From NCBI RefSeq assembly GCF_021191695.1, contig NZ_JAIWPT010000014.1, positions 1 to 64,000 on the forward strand: DNA of 64,000 bases, in the 5' to 3' direction. The position numbers and the translations under genes are program-made. How positions within the stretch are numbered: position 1 is the stretch's first letter; each line of letters opens with the position of its first letter. Below, piece after piece: positions 14,636-24,486 of this stretch. This stretch comes from Proluteimonas luteida (GTDB lineage Bacteria; Pseudomonadota; Gammaproteobacteria; Xanthomonadales; Xanthomonadaceae). Under the pieces are notes generated by a model, which was given only the letters and a program-made list of their open reading frames with translations, had not been told where the DNA came from and ran no database searches.

Positions 14636-16288
14636 TCATGCCAGCGCCAGGGCATCGCCGTCCAGCCGCAGGCGGTGGGTCAACGCCAGCGCGTCGAGCA
14701 GGTCCGTATCGTGGCTGACGACCAGCAGTGCGCCGGGCCAGCCGCGCAGCAGCGCGACCAGGGCCTCGACGCTGTCGAAGTCCAAGTGGCTGGCCGGCTC
14801 GTCGAGCAGCAGCAGCGGTGCCGCCGGCTGCGCCCACGCGGCGGCGGCGACCGCGACCCGCATGCGCTCGCCGCCCGACAGGGTTCCCAATGGCTGGCGC
14901 GCACGCTCGCCGGCCAGCCCGAGCAACGCCATCCGGGTCGCCGGCAGCGCCGGCGCGTCGGCCTGCATGCGCGCGGCCAGCCAGTCGAGCGCCGGCTGCG
15001 CGTCCGGCAGATCGACCAGGTGCTGGTCCAGCGACTGCACCGGCACGTGCGCCGTGACCGTGCCGCTGGCCAGACGTCCGTCGCCGCGGATCGCACGCAG
15101 CAGCGTGGTCTTGCCGCTGCCGTTGCGGCCTTCCAGCCCGATCCGCACCGGCCCGTCGGCATGCCAGGTCAACGCCGCGACCGGCTGCGCGGCCAGCGGA
15201 TGCGCGCCGTCGAAGGTCAGCACGCGTCGCCCGGCCGGCAGCGCGACGCCCGCCTGCACGAATTCGGGCGGCGCCGTAGTGTCGGCTGCGGCGAAGGCCT
15301 CGCGCACCACGGCATCGCCGTCGGCGAGCCGCTGCGCGAGCGCGCCGCGCAGCCGGCCGGCGTTGCGCTCGGCGCTGTCCTTCGCCCGGTCGAGCAGCAG
15401 CGGCGACTGGTTGGCCTGGTCGCGCGCGCGTTGCCCGCGCGCCTGGCGCTGGTCGAGCCGCTGGCGTTCGCGCGTGGCGGCACGCTGCAGGCGCGCGCGG
15501 TCGGCATGCGCCTGGTCGAGCGCCTGCTGCGCCTGCCGCCGCTGCCCGGCACGCCACGCACGCCAGGCGTCGAGCCCGCCATCGACCCCGTGCAGGCCGT
15601 CGCCGCGCAGTTCGAGCAGCCGCGGCATCGCCCGCAGCCACGCCGGATCGTGCGTCACCGCCAGCACGGCGCCGGCGCGGTGAAGGAACGTCCCGCACCA
15701 GCGCGCCGAGGCCTCGCCGTCGAGGAAGGTGCTCGGCTCGTCGAGCAGCAGCACCCGGGCGTCGGACCACGCCGCGCCCAGCAACCGCAGCTGCTGGCAT
15801 TGGCCACCCGACAGCCGCGCCGGATCGGTTTCCGGGTGGACGTCGACGAGCCCGAGGTCGTCGAACGCGGCGCGCAGCCGCGCCGGCAGCATCCAGTCGT
15901 CGTCGACGCAGGCGGCATCGGCTGCATCGCCGCTGCCGGCGAGCAGCCGCTGCAGGGCATCGAAGCGCGCGCCCATTCCCAGCAGGTCGACGACCCGCGC
16001 CGGCAACGGCCCGGGAAGCTGCGGCAACAGGTGGACGCCGCCCGCGGCCTCGACCCGGCCGCCGGCGACGGCCCCGCCCGCCAGCTGTCGCAGCAGGGTC
16101 GACTTGCCGACGCCGTTGGCGCCGACCAGCGCGCACGGCCCCTCGTGCACGACCAGCGACAGCCCGGCGTACAACGGGCTGCCATCGTCGCGCGTGGCGG
16201 TCAGGCCCTGCGCGCGCAGCGCAGGCGCGAGGGACGGGGAAGATGCGGACAACGGCCGGCATGGCGCCGGCGGCACGGAGACTGGCAT
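14636..16288 (-). CDS. ABC-F family ATPase
   Basis: The 550-residue protein has two ABC domains and no membrane segment, as in ABC-F proteins that act on the ribosome. Domain 1 has GANGVGKST, LSGGQCQ and LLLDEPSTFLD; domain 2 has GRNGSGKTT, LSGGERMR, LLLLDEPASHLD and the switch SHDTD. An Arg/Gln-rich linker of about 80 residues (QRRQAQQALDQAHADRARLQ) joins them. Sequence alone does not separate a housekeeping translation factor from an antibiotic-protection member. The start at 16288 carries a Pro/Ser-rich extension of about 25 residues that may not be translated. It is transcribed divergently from ttcA. Confidence 0.9.
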   Translation of the reverse strand: MPVSVPPAPCRPLSASSPSLAPALRAQGLTATRDDGSPLYAGLSLVVHEGPCALVGANGVGKSTLLRQLAGGAVAGGRVEAAGGVHLLPQLPGPLPARVVDLLGMGARFDALQRLLAGSGDAADAACVDDDWMLPARLRAAFDDLGLVDVHPETDPARLSGGQCQQLRLLGAAWSDARVLLLDEPSTFLDGEASARWCGTFLHRAGAVLAVTHDPAWLRAMPRLLELRGDGLHGVDGGLDAWRAWRAGQRRQAQQALDQAHADRARLQRAATRERQRLDQRQARGQRARDQANQSPLLLDRAKDSAERNAGRLRGALAQRLADGDAVVREAFAAADTTAPPEFVQAGVALPAGRRVLTFDGAHPLAAQPVAALTWHADGPVRIGLEGRNGSGKTTLLRAIRGDGRLASGTVTAHVPVQSLDQHLVDLPDAQPALDWLAARMQADAPALPATRMALLGLAGERARQPLGTLSGGERMRVAVAAAAWAQPAAPLLLLDEPASHLDFDSVEALVALLRGWPGALLVVSHDTDLLDALALTHRLRLDGDALALA

Positions 16289-16555
16289 GACGGAGACCTC
16301 GCGGACATGGGGACGCGACCCGGTGGGGTCGGCGGACTCGATGTCGGCTCAGGACTTCACGTCATTGCGCTCCTGCTGGCGGGCCACCGCGGTGGCCGGG
16401 ATGCGTCGCGCGGCAGCGGCGACGGCCTGCAGTGTATCGCCGCGGGCCTGCGGCCAGCTTAACGCGACGGAACGCGCAGGGACGCGCGCGGACTTCCGGA
16501 CCCCGCGCCGCGCGATCCGGGGCACGGCCGCGCCGGCCCGGTAAACTAGCCGGCG

Positions 16556-17479
16556 ATGAGCACCGTCCTGCCCCTGCCCGATCCCGTCCCGCGCACGCCC
16601 GATGCCGCAACCCGCGCGCGCGACCCGCGCCGCGCCGCGCACGAGACCAACCGGCTCGGCAAGCGCCTGCGCCACCAGGTCGGCCGCGCGATCGCCGACT
16701 TCGGCATGATCGAGGACGGCGACCGGGTCATGGTCTGCCTGTCGGGCGGCAAGGACAGCTACACGATGCTCGACGTGCTGCTGCAGCTGCAATCGAGGGC
16801 GCCGGTATCGTTCTCGATCACCGCGGTCAACCTCGACCAGAAGCAGCCAGGTTTCCCGGAGCACGTGCTGCCGGACTACCTGCGCGCGCTGGGCGTGGAC
16901 TTCCACATCATCGAGCAGGACACCTATTCGGTGGTCAGCCGGGTGATCCCGGAGGGCAGGACGATGTGCTCGCTGTGTTCGCGGCTGCGGCGCGGCGCGC
17001 TGTACACCTACGCCGAGCAGCACGGCTTCACCAAGATCGCGCTCGGCCACCACCGCGACGACCTGGTCGCGACGTTCTTCCTCAACCTGTTCTTCCACGC
17101 CAAGCTCAGCGGCATGCCGCCGAAGCTGCGCAGCGACGACGGCAGGCACGTGGTGATCCGCCCGCTGGCCTATGTCGCCGAGGCCGACATCGTGGCCTAC
17201 GCGGATGCGAAGGCGTTCCCGATCATCCCCTGCAACCTGTGCGGCTCGCAGGAGAACCTGCAGCGCAGGCAGGTCGGCCTGATGATGCAGCAGTGGGAAC
17301 GCGAGACGCCCGGCCGCATCGAGACCATCGCCCGCGCGCTCGGCGACATCCGCCCCTCGCAGCTCAGCGATCCGAAGCTGTTCGACTTCCTCGCCCTCGG
17401 CCGCCGCGGCGACGGCATGCCCGCCGATGCGCATGCGTGGCTGGGCGGCGACGGCCGCCAGGATCCACCGGCGGCATGA
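16556..17479 (+). CDS. ttcA: tRNA 2-thiocytidine synthetase
   Basis: The protein makes 2-thiocytidine at position 32 of certain tRNAs. Its 307 residues carry the PP-loop SGGKDS, which adenylates the base, and two Cys pairs, CSLC and CNLC, which hold the iron-sulfur cluster. Conserved [16 protein letters not shown] and KLRSDDG blocks are also present. The C-terminus is slightly extended. The stop overlaps the ATG of the next gene (ATGA), so the two are probably co-translated. Confidence 0.95.
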   Translation: MSTVLPLPDPVPRTPDAATRARDPRRAAHETNRLGKRLRHQVGRAIADFGMIEDGDRVMVCLSGGKDSYTMLDVLLQLQSRAPVSFSITAVNLDQKQPGFPEHVLPDYLRALGVDFHIIEQDTYSVVSRVIPEGRTMCSLCSRLRRGALYTYAEQHGFTKIALGHHRDDLVATFFLNLFFHAKLSGMPPKLRSDDGRHVVIRPLAYVAEADIVAYADAKAFPIIPCNLCGSQENLQRRQVGLMMQQWERETPGRIETIARALGDIRPSQLSDPKLFDFLALGRRGDGMPADAHAWLGGDGRQDPPAA

Positions 17480-17865
17480 GCGCAGCGCCGCTCGATCGCC
17501 CGGCCGTGGCGGCTGCCCGGCCCGGCTGGTACGTGGTGCTGGCCTGCGCGCTCGCAGCGCTGACCTGCATTGCCGCCACCGCCTACGGCGTCGCCGCACC
17601 GGCGTTCCGCGAGACGGTGTCGGCATTCGGCGGCGAACTGCCGCTGCTCTCCCGGATCGCCCTGCAGGCGCCGCATCTGGCAGGCGCGGCCGCCGCGGCG
17701 CTGGCGCTGGTGCCGGTGGTGCTGCTGGCCGTGCACCTGTCGCAGCCGCGGCAGCGCTGGACCGGGCGCGCGTTCTGGATCCTGCTGGCCTGCGCGCTGC
17801 CGGCGAACCTGCTGCTGGTCGCCGGCCTCTACCTGCCGATCCTGTCCCTGTCGCAGGTGGTGTGA
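17476..17865 (+). CDS. small membrane protein co-translated with ttcA
   Basis: This 129-residue protein has three likely transmembrane helices (about 22-45, 68-92 and 103-127) and a short cytosolic start. It begins inside the ttcA stop codon as ATGA. No motif was recognised. Such three-helix proteins are often of unknown function. Confidence 0.7.
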   Translation: MSAAPLDRPAVAAARPGWYVVLACALAALTCIAATAYGVAAPAFRETVSAFGGELPLLSRIALQAPHLAGAAAAALALVPVVLLAVHLSQPRQRWTGRAFWILLACALPANLLLVAGLYLPILSLSQVV

Positions 17866-17929
17866 CCACCTGCGGCCATGCTGCCGGCGCCGCGACGGCG
17901 TCGCCCCTTCCCCTGTTCCTGGATACCCG

Positions 17930-18832
17930 ATGTTCTTTCGCAACCTGACCCTGTTCCGCTTCCCCACCGCGCTCGACCTGTCCGAACTGGACACCCACCT
18001 GGGCGAATTCACCCTCAAGCCGGTCGGCCCGCTGGAGATGTCCTCGCGCGGCTTCGTCTCGCCGTTCGGCCGCGACGCCGAGGCGCTGTCGCACCGCATC
18101 GAGGATGCGATCTGGCTGACCGTCGGCGGCGAGGAGAAGATCCTGCCCGGCGCGGTCGTCAACGAACTGCTGGCGCGCAAGCTGGCCGAGATCGAGGAGA
18201 AGCAAGGCCGGCGCCCCGGCGGCCGCGCGCGCAAGCAGATGAAGGACGACCTGCTGCAGGAGCTGCTGCCGCGCGCGTTCGTGCGCCCGGTACGCACCGA
18301 TGCGCTGCTCGACCTGGAACACGGCGTCTGCGTCGTCGACACCTCCAGCCGCAAGACCGCCGAGAACGTGGTCTCGGAGATCCGCGCGGCGATGGGCAGT
18401 TTCCCGGCGCTGCCGCTCAATGCCGAAGTCTCGCCGCGCGGGGTGATGACCGGCTGGCTGGCCGGCGAGCCGCTGCCCGACGGCCTGACGCTCGGCGAGG
18501 AATGCGAGCTGAAGGATCCGTCGGACCAGGGCGCGATCGTCAAGTGCCAGCGCCAGGAGTTGCTGTGCGACGAGATCGGCAAGCACCTGGACTCGGGCAA
18601 GCAGGTCACGAAGCTGGCGCTGAACCTCGACGACCACGTCTCGTTCGTGCTCGGCGAGGACCTGGTGGTGCGCAAGTTCAAGCTGCTCGACGGCGCGATC
18701 GACCAGCTCGAAGGCACCGACAACGACGACATGCGCGCCGAGCTCGACGCCCGCTTCGCGCTGATGAGCGGCGAGTTCAAGCGCCTGTTCACCGTGCTCG
18801 AGCGCGCGCTGAAGCTGTCGAAGGCCGAGTAG
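17930..18832 (+). CDS. rdgC: recombination-associated protein RdgC
   Basis: The 300-residue protein begins MFFRNLTLFRFPTALDL and contains FVSPFGRDAE, EEKILPGAVVNELLARKL, GRRPGGRARKQMKDDL and WLAGEPLPDGLTLGEECELKD, all characteristic of RdgC. In E. coli RdgC forms a ring around duplex DNA and limits RecA activity. Length is normal for the family. It is nucleoid associated and has no operon partner. Confidence 0.95.
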   Translation: MFFRNLTLFRFPTALDLSELDTHLGEFTLKPVGPLEMSSRGFVSPFGRDAEALSHRIEDAIWLTVGGEEKILPGAVVNELLARKLAEIEEKQGRRPGGRARKQMKDDLLQELLPRAFVRPVRTDALLDLEHGVCVVDTSSRKTAENVVSEIRAAMGSFPALPLNAEVSPRGVMTGWLAGEPLPDGLTLGEECELKDPSDQGAIVKCQRQELLCDEIGKHLDSGKQVTKLALNLDDHVSFVLGEDLVVRKFKLLDGAIDQLEGTDNDDMRAELDARFALMSGEFKRLFTVLERALKLSKAE

Positions 18833-18881
18833 CGCGATACGGGTTCAACCACGCACTCGGATCCTCCGGAAGCACCGGGTC

Positions 18882-18970
18882 TCGTCGTCCCCGCGCAGGC
18901 GGGGACCCAGCGACTTGCAGGGAATCGGACGAAGGGCACTGGGTTCCCGCCTGTGCGGGAACGACGGCTT
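18882..18970. repeat. paired inverted palindromes (BIME-like)
   Basis: GTCGTCCCCGCGCAGGCGGGGACCC and, in the opposite sense, GGGTTCCCGCCTGTGCGGGAACGAC, each hairpin-forming, are separated by about 40 bases. The core CCCGC-x-GCGGG recurs in the single hairpin at 20576. The rest of 18833-19063 contains no gene; a TACAAT box at 19051 may be the -10 of the next gene. Confidence 0.75.
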
Positions 18971-19063
18971 CCCTGCTTGCCGGCGCGGACAAGGCGGCCC
19001 GGTGCATCGATGACGCGCAAGCCGCAGCGCGGGCAGCGCGGCACTGCGCATACAATTCCATCC

Positions 19064-19843
19064 ATGCCGTCCCTGTCGCGCCTGCTGTCGCCGTCCACGA
19101 AATCGCCTTCGACGCTACGCGACACGCTGTCCCTGCAGCTCGACGATGGCCGCGACATCGAGGTGCTGCGCGTCCGCGACCCGCGCGCGCGGCGCATCCG
19201 CCTGAGCGTCAGCGAACGCGGTGCGCGCCTGACCCTGCCGCTGCGCGCCAGCCTCGTCGCCGGCGACCGTTTCCTGCAGCAGCACCGCGACTGGCTGGCC
19301 GAACAGCTGGCCGCGCATGGCCAGGCGCCGCCGCTGCGCCGCGACACCACCACCGCACTGCCGCTGCGCGGCGCGCTGCTGCCGGTGCGCTGGCACTGCG
19401 GCCGCTTCAGCCATGTGCAGCTGGCCGGCGACGGCCTCGATTTCCATGCGCCCGAACGCGCCGGCCCGGCGGCGCTGCAGCGCGCGCTGCGCGATTTCTA
19501 CGAGGCCCAGGCGCGCAGCGACATCGGCCGCTGGCTGCCGGGCTACCTGCCGGGCCTGCCGCGTCCGCCGTCGCGCATCCGGCTCAAGGTGATGTCGTCG
19601 CAGTGGGGCTCGCTGGCCCCCGACGGCACGCTGACGCTGGACCTGGCGCTGCTGCTGGGCCGGCCCGAGGCCTTCGAGTACGTGCTGGTGCACGAGCTCT
19701 GCCACCTGATCCATGCCGACCATTCGCGCGGGTTCTGGCGCGAGGTCGAGCAGCGCTGCCCGCGCTGGCGCGAGGCCCGCGACTATTTCCACGCCGAAGG
19801 CCGGCAACTGAAGGCGAGCCTGCACGCGCTGCTCGCCGGCTGA
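19064..19843 (+). CDS. YgjP-like zinc metallopeptidase (DUF45)
   Basis: The 259-residue protein ends with the zincin signature VLVHELCHLIHADHSRGFW: HE..H binds the metal and the later H is the third ligand. SSQWGSLAPDGTLTLDLALLLGRPE before it is also typical of the YgjP/DUF45 family. The N-terminal half has the usual VRDPRARRIRLSVSERG strand. Family members are presumed cytosolic peptidases with unknown substrate. Confidence 0.85.
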   Translation: MPSLSRLLSPSTKSPSTLRDTLSLQLDDGRDIEVLRVRDPRARRIRLSVSERGARLTLPLRASLVAGDRFLQQHRDWLAEQLAAHGQAPPLRRDTTTALPLRGALLPVRWHCGRFSHVQLAGDGLDFHAPERAGPAALQRALRDFYEAQARSDIGRWLPGYLPGLPRPPSRIRLKVMSSQWGSLAPDGTLTLDLALLLGRPEAFEYVLVHELCHLIHADHSRGFWREVEQRCPRWREARDYFHAEGRQLKASLHALLAG

Positions 19844-19973
19844 TCGTCCGCCCTGCCGATCGTCCCGCATCGACGGCCTGCGTCGGGCACGGACGGCTGG
19901 CCGGTCGCCATGGCCGCCTGCGTTGGCTCCGACGACGGCAGCAACGCCGTTGCTGCCCGGTAAGGAGGTCCGC

Positions 19974-20525
19974 ATGCCGCATCCGTCCCGACCCTGCGCG
20001 GCCGCCACGGGCAACCTGCTGGCCGGTGCGCTGCTGCTCGCGATGGCGGTCGGGCCAACCGCGTGCCGGCGCAGCGACACGGTCGTCGACGGCATGCAGC
20101 CGGCGGCCGACGTGATCCGCTTCGACCGCAATGGCGACCGCATCCCGCTGACCCCGATCGCCGAACTGCGCCAGGCGCGCGGCGACCGCGACCTGCCGCT
20201 GCCCGCGGACTTCCCCGCCGACGTCTATCTGCCCGGCGACTACGCGATCCACAGTGTCATGGACATGCCGGGCACGCGGGTGGTCAGCATGCTCGCGCCC
20301 GGCCACGTGCCGGCGATGTCGGACGATGCGCGCCAGGCCATGGCCGGCGCCGGCTGGACGCCGCGCATGCGCGTGCAGCACTCGGCCGACAATGCCGTGC
20401 TGGCCTTCGACAAGGGCCGCCGCAGCGCGCTGTTCGCCTTCAATCGCCACCGGCTGGCCGACGGCACATCCGACGACGGGGTGGTCGTCAGCGTGCAGCT
20501 GCAGGACCGCGGCGCGGCGCAGTGA
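19974..20525 (+). CDS. hypothetical exported protein
   Basis: TAAGGAGGT, a perfect Shine-Dalgarno sequence, lies four bases before ATG 19974. The 183-residue product has a signal sequence (AAATGNLLAGALLLAMAVGPTACRR). The Cys could be lipidated, but P at -3 is unusual for a lipobox. The mature part (VIRFDRNGDRIPLTPIAELRQ, then VYLPGDYAIHSVMDMPGTRVVSM) looks like a single beta-rich domain. The family was not recognised. Confidence 0.7.
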   Translation: MPHPSRPCAAATGNLLAGALLLAMAVGPTACRRSDTVVDGMQPAADVIRFDRNGDRIPLTPIAELRQARGDRDLPLPADFPADVYLPGDYAIHSVMDMPGTRVVSMLAPGHVPAMSDDARQAMAGAGWTPRMRVQHSADNAVLAFDKGRRSALFAFNRHRLADGTSDDGVVVSVQLQDRGAAQ

Positions 20526-20575
20526 ACAGGCACGCGCAGGACATGCACAGGCGGCCCGGCAAGTCGCCCCATGCT

Positions 20576-20603
20576 CGTCATTCCCGCCTTCGCGGGAATG
20601 ACG
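20576..20603. repeat. REP-like hairpin with 12-bp arms
   Basis: CGTCATTCCCGC, loop CTTC, then GCGGGAATGACG: a perfect stem. It lies past the stop of the 183-residue protein gene and could also protect its mRNA end. Bases 20604-20753 show no gene. Confidence 0.8.
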
Positions 20604-20753
20604 GACTTGTTCAGGGGATCCCCAAATCCGCGTCATACAACGGGATTTTATGGGGGAGAACTCAACTCGAGACCCGCCATTGCGTCGATGTCCCCGGCGG
20701 ATCGAGATCCGCCCTGCATGTGATTTCGCGAGCGTGCCGTCCGCAGCCGGAGA

Positions 20754-21605
20754 TCAGCGCAGCAGGAAATCGCCGATCGCGGCGGCCACGTCGCCGGGCT
20801 GTTCCATGTGCAGGTGGTGGCCGCCGGGCAGCACGACCAGATCGCCGTCGGGCAACAGGCGTGCGCGCCGGCTGCGGTCGGGCTCGGGCAGGTACGGCTG
20901 CGCCGGCTCGGCATAGATCACCCGCGTCGGGCATTCGATGCCGGCAACCAGCGCGTCGACCTGCTCGCCGGTCATGCGCATCGCGGTGGGGATCGTCAGC
21001 CGTGGATCGCTGCACCACACATGGCCGCCGTCGACCGGGCGCACGCCGCGCTCGACCAGCAGCCGCGCGACCGGCTCGCTGAGCGCGTTGACCCGCATCC
21101 GTGCGCGGACCGGCGCGTCGAGATCGGGGAACACCCGCAGCGGCCGCGTGCCGAGGCCGCGCGCCGAGGCAATGGCCTCGCGCAGCCGCGGCACGGTCTG
21201 CTCGACGGTCTCGGGCAGCCCGCCCAGCGCCTCGATCGCGACCAGCCGCTCGACGCGCTCGGGCATCGACGCGGCGAGCAGGCTGGCGATGCCGGCCCCC
21301 ATCGAGTGGCCGAGCAGGGCGAAATGCGTCCAGCCCAGCGCGTCGGCGACGTCGAGCACCTGGTGCACCGCGCTGACGAAGGTGTAGTCGGTGCCGGCCG
21401 GCTGGTGCGCGCTGCGGCCGTGGCCGGGCAGGTCGAGGGCGACGAGGTCGAGCCCGGACAGCAGCGGCGCCAGCGGCACGAAGCTCGCGGCGTTGTCGAG
21501 CCAGCCGTGCAGCGCCAGCACCCGGCGCCCGCCCTCCTCACCGAAGCGCAGGCCGCGCACCGTGCCGATGCCGATCCCGACCTCGAACTCGCGCGCGTCG
21601 GCCAT
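20754..21605 (-). CDS. alpha/beta-fold hydrolase
   Basis: The protein has 283 residues from ATG 21605. It has HGWLDN (oxyanion region), DLPGHGRS, the nucleophile elbow GHSMGAG and a late His in GGHHLHME, so the catalytic Ser, Asp and His positions all look intact. The substrate cannot be told. GTG at 21626 overlaps the hemH stop as GTGA, and ATG 21632 overlaps it by ten bases. Either could be the true start, and all imply translational coupling to hemH. Confidence 0.85.
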   Translation of the reverse strand: MADAREFEVGIGIGTVRGLRFGEEGGRRVLALHGWLDNAASFVPLAPLLSGLDLVALDLPGHGRSAHQPAGTDYTFVSAVHQVLDVADALGWTHFALLGHSMGAGIASLLAASMPERVERLVAIEALGGLPETVEQTVPRLREAIASARGLGTRPLRVFPDLDAPVRARMRVNALSEPVARLLVERGVRPVDGGHVWCSDPRLTIPTAMRMTGEQVDALVAGIECPTRVIYAEPAQPYLPEPDRSRRARLLPDGDLVVLPGGHHLHMEQPGDVAAAIGDFLLR

Positions 21606-21622
21606 GCCGCTGCCGTCGCCGC

Positions 21623-22606
21623 TCACGTCCATGCCGCCAGTTCGCGCCGCGCCAGCGCGGCCAGCGCACCGGCGTGCGCCGGACTGTCGTTCAGACACGG
21701 GATGTAGCGCAGCGACCGGCCGCCGTGCGCGCGGAACACTTCGGCGTTCTGCAATGCGATCTCCTCCAGGGTTTCCAGGCAGTCGACGGCGAAGCCCGGG
21801 CAGACGACATCGACGCTGCGCACGCCGGCCTCGCCCAGCGCCTTCAGGGTCATGTCGGTATACGGCTGCAGCCATGGCTCGCGGCCGAAGCGCGACTGGA
21901 ACGTCAGCAGCACCTCGTCGTCGGCCAGGCCCAGCGCGCGCGCGATGGCGTCGGTGCTGGCACGGCACTGGCGGGCGTAAGGGTCGCCGGCGTCGGACAG
22001 CCGCTGCGGGATGCCATGGAACGAGAACAGCAGCCGTTCGCCGCGGCCATGCGCATCCCAGTGCGTGCGGATCGACGCGGCCACCGCCTCCACCCAGCCG
22101 GCGTCGAGGTGATAGTCCCCGAGCATCCGCGCCCGGCCGCTGTCGCCGAACACGGCATCGACGACGTCGCCGACCGACGCGGTGGTGGTCGTCGAGTACT
22201 GCGGATACAGCGGCAGCACCAGCACGCGGCGATCGCCGTCGGCCTTGATCGCCTCCAGCGCGCTGCGCAGCGACGGACGGCCGTAGCGCATCGCATGGCC
22301 GACGGCGGCGCCGGGCAGCTGCGGCGCCAGCGCCTGCGCCAGCCGCGCGGTATGCACCGCCAGCGGCGATCCCGCGTCCATCCATATCCCGGCATAGAGT
22401 TTCGCCACCCGCGGCGAGCGCAGCGGCAGGATCACGAAATGCAGCAGCGGGCACCACAGCCAGCGGGTCAGCGCGACCACCCGGCGGTCGTGCAGGAATT
22501 CGGCCAGATAGCGGCGCACCGCCTTCGGCGTGGGGGCGTCCGGGGTACCGAGGTTGACCAGCAGCACGGCCGGGTCTGCCTGGGGGGAAGGCGTCGTCAT
22601 CCGCAT
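21623..22606 (-). CDS. hemH: ferrochelatase
   Basis: The enzyme inserts Fe2+ into protoporphyrin IX, the last step of haem synthesis. Its 327 residues begin [20 protein letters not shown] and include [11 protein letters not shown], whose His is the conserved metal-handling residue, [17 protein letters not shown] and [16 protein letters not shown] with the second conserved catalytic region. ATG 22600 is an alternative start two codons in. It is followed by the overlapping hydrolase gene. Confidence 0.95.
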   Translation of the reverse strand: MRMTTPSPQADPAVLLVNLGTPDAPTPKAVRRYLAEFLHDRRVVALTRWLWCPLLHFVILPLRSPRVAKLYAGIWMDAGSPLAVHTARLAQALAPQLPGAAVGHAMRYGRPSLRSALEAIKADGDRRVLVLPLYPQYSTTTTASVGDVVDAVFGDSGRARMLGDYHLDAGWVEAVAASIRTHWDAHGRGERLLFSFHGIPQRLSDAGDPYARQCRASTDAIARALGLADDEVLLTFQSRFGREPWLQPYTDMTLKALGEAGVRSVDVVCPGFAVDCLETLEEIALQNAEVFRAHGGRSLRYIPCLNDSPAHAGALAALARRELAAWT

Positions 22607-22771
22607 AGGATGGCAGGCGGACCCGGACAATGGCAGGCCGCGGGTGCGCCACGGGACACGGGCGCGAACTCACTCCCGATTCATTCGACCATCACTAGCC
22701 TGAACTCCACGCGCCAACCCTTGTCCGAATTTCCGATCTGACCCGCGGCGACCGCCGCCTCCGGAGCCCGC

Positions 22772-23647
22772 ATGAACCCGATTTCCCGCCATCGCCCGCT
22801 GCTGCTGGCCGCCGCATTGACCGTGTCGCTGGCCGCGGCCGGCACCGCCTCCGCAGGTCCCGACGAGGACGCCCGCGCACAGAACGCCGTGCGCGTGCTC
22901 AACGAGATCCAGGCGATTCCCGAATCGGGCATCCCCGACCGCCTGCTCGACGAGGCCCGCGCGATCGTGGTGATCCCCGACACCGTCAAGGCCGGGCTGA
23001 TCATCGGCGGCCGCCGCGGCCACGGCCTGATGTCGGTCAGGACCGCCGACGGCACCTGGTCGAATCCCGCGTTCGTCAGGATCACCGGCGGCAGCATCGG
23101 CTTCCAGGCCGGCGTCCAGTCGGCCGACGTGGTGCTGGTGTTCCGCAACGACCGCAGCCTGGAATCGATCGTCAACGGCAAGTTCACCCTCGGCGCCGAC
23201 GCCGGCGTCGCCGCCGGCCCGGTCGGCCGCAACGCCGCGGCCGCGACCGACGGCCAGCTCAAGGCCGAGATCTGGTCGTGGTCGCGCGCGCGCGGGCTGT
23301 TCGCCGGCGTCGCCCTCGACGGCGCGGTGCTGCAGATCGACGACCGCGCCAACAGCGCGGTCTACGGCAGCAACACCACGCCGCGGGCGATCCTCGAGAA
23401 CCGGCCGGGGCAGGCGCCGTCGAACGCGGTCGTCGATTTCCGCGACCGTCTCGAGGAGGCCTCCGCGACCGCGCGCGTCGCCCGTGGTGGCGCCGCGGTG
23501 CCGACCGCGCCGCAGCAGGCCGCGCCGGAGATCCGCAACGTGCCGGAGGCGACCACGGTGCCCGCGCAGCAGGGCGACCCGATGCCGCAGCCGTTCGAAC
23601 CGGTCGAGGACGCCCCCGCGCAGGCCGAGCCGCTGCCGGAGACCTGA
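22772..23647 (+). CDS. exported SYLF/Ysc84-domain protein
   Basis: The 291-residue protein has a signal peptide (MNPISRHRPLLLAAALTVSLAAAGTASA). It then carries the SYLF domain, seen in IPDRLLDEARAIVVIPDTVKAGLIIGGRRGHGLM and in the central GGSIGFQAGVQSADVVLVF. Eukaryotic SYLF proteins bind phosphoinositides and actin; bacterial ones are lipid-linked envelope proteins of unclear role. The last 50 residues are Pro/Ala/Gln-rich. It lies upstream of tatA on the same strand. Confidence 0.85.
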   Translation: MNPISRHRPLLLAAALTVSLAAAGTASAGPDEDARAQNAVRVLNEIQAIPESGIPDRLLDEARAIVVIPDTVKAGLIIGGRRGHGLMSVRTADGTWSNPAFVRITGGSIGFQAGVQSADVVLVFRNDRSLESIVNGKFTLGADAGVAAGPVGRNAAAATDGQLKAEIWSWSRARGLFAGVALDGAVLQIDDRANSAVYGSNTTPRAILENRPGQAPSNAVVDFRDRLEEASATARVARGGAAVPTAPQQAAPEIRNVPEATTVPAQQGDPMPQPFEPVEDAPAQAEPLPET

Positions 23648-23731
23648 TCGCCGCGCGCGTTCCCGCGATGCCGCGGTGTCCGCGCGCGGTGCGGTATCCT
23701 GCGCACTCACCCAACTCCCACGGACCCCGAC

Positions 23732-23959
23732 ATGGGCAGTTTCAGCATCTGGCATTGGCTCATCGTCCTCGTGGTCGTGTTGCTGGTGTTCGGCACCAAG
23801 CGGCTGCGCGGCGCCGGGCGCGACCTGGGCGAAGCGGTCAAGGGCTTCAAGAAGGGCATGCACGACGACGACGCGCCGGACGCCCGGCTCGACGATCGTT
23901 CGAAGGACAGCGAGACGTCCGCCGACAAGTCGCGCCACGACGACAACGTCCCGCGCTGA
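23732..23959 (+). CDS. tatA: twin-arginine translocase subunit TatA
   Basis: This 75-residue protein has one N-terminal transmembrane helix ([16 protein letters not shown]) followed by the hinge [22 protein letters not shown] and a polar tail. It is the pore-forming subunit that moves folded proteins across the inner membrane. It is first in a compact tatABC operon. Confidence 0.95.
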   Translation: MGSFSIWHWLIVLVVVLLVFGTKRLRGAGRDLGEAVKGFKKGMHDDDAPDARLDDRSKDSETSADKSRHDDNVPR

Positions 23960-23982
23960 ACGCGCGGACCTTCGTTCCCTAG

Positions 23983-24486
23983 ATGTTCGGAATCGGCACC
24001 GGCGAACTGCTGATCATCGCGGTGGTCGCGTTGATCGTGCTCGGTCCCGAGCGCCTGCCCAAGGCCGCGCGCTTCGCCGGGCTGTGGGTCCGGCGCGCGC
24101 GCGCGCAGTGGTATTCGGTGAAATCCGAACTGGAGCGCGAACTCGCCGCCGAGGAACTCAAGCGCGGCATGCAGCAGGCGCAGCGTTCGATCGCGGACGT
24201 GCAGACCCAGTTGCGCGACGCCGGCGCCCAGGCCCAGCGCGGCCTCGATGCCGCGCGCGAGGATGGCCGCAGCCTGATCGACGACGTGCGCCGGCTGCCC
24301 GGCGCGCCGGCGGCGGATGCGCCGGTCGGAGAAAACGGGGGCGAGGCCCGGCCCCGGGCCGACGCGGCCGCACGCACCGCACCCGCGCCGATCGCCGGCG
24401 ACGTGACCGCGCCGCCGGCGCCGGCACCCGCCGCCGATCCGCCGCCACCCGACCAGGATTCCGGGCACGATGGCCACGCACGCTGA
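23983..24486 (+). CDS. tatB: twin-arginine translocase subunit TatB
   Basis: This 167-residue protein opens with MFGIGTGELLIIAVVALIVLGPERLP, including the conserved Glu and the GPERLP hinge of TatB, then an amphipathic helix and a Pro/Ala-rich tail. TatB hands twin-arginine substrates from TatC to TatA. Its 3' end overlaps tatC by 17 bases. Confidence 0.95.
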   Translation: MFGIGTGELLIIAVVALIVLGPERLPKAARFAGLWVRRARAQWYSVKSELERELAAEELKRGMQQAQRSIADVQTQLRDAGAQAQRGLDAAREDGRSLIDDVRRLPGAPAADAPVGENGGEARPRADAAARTAPAPIAGDVTAPPAPAPAADPPPPDQDSGHDGHAR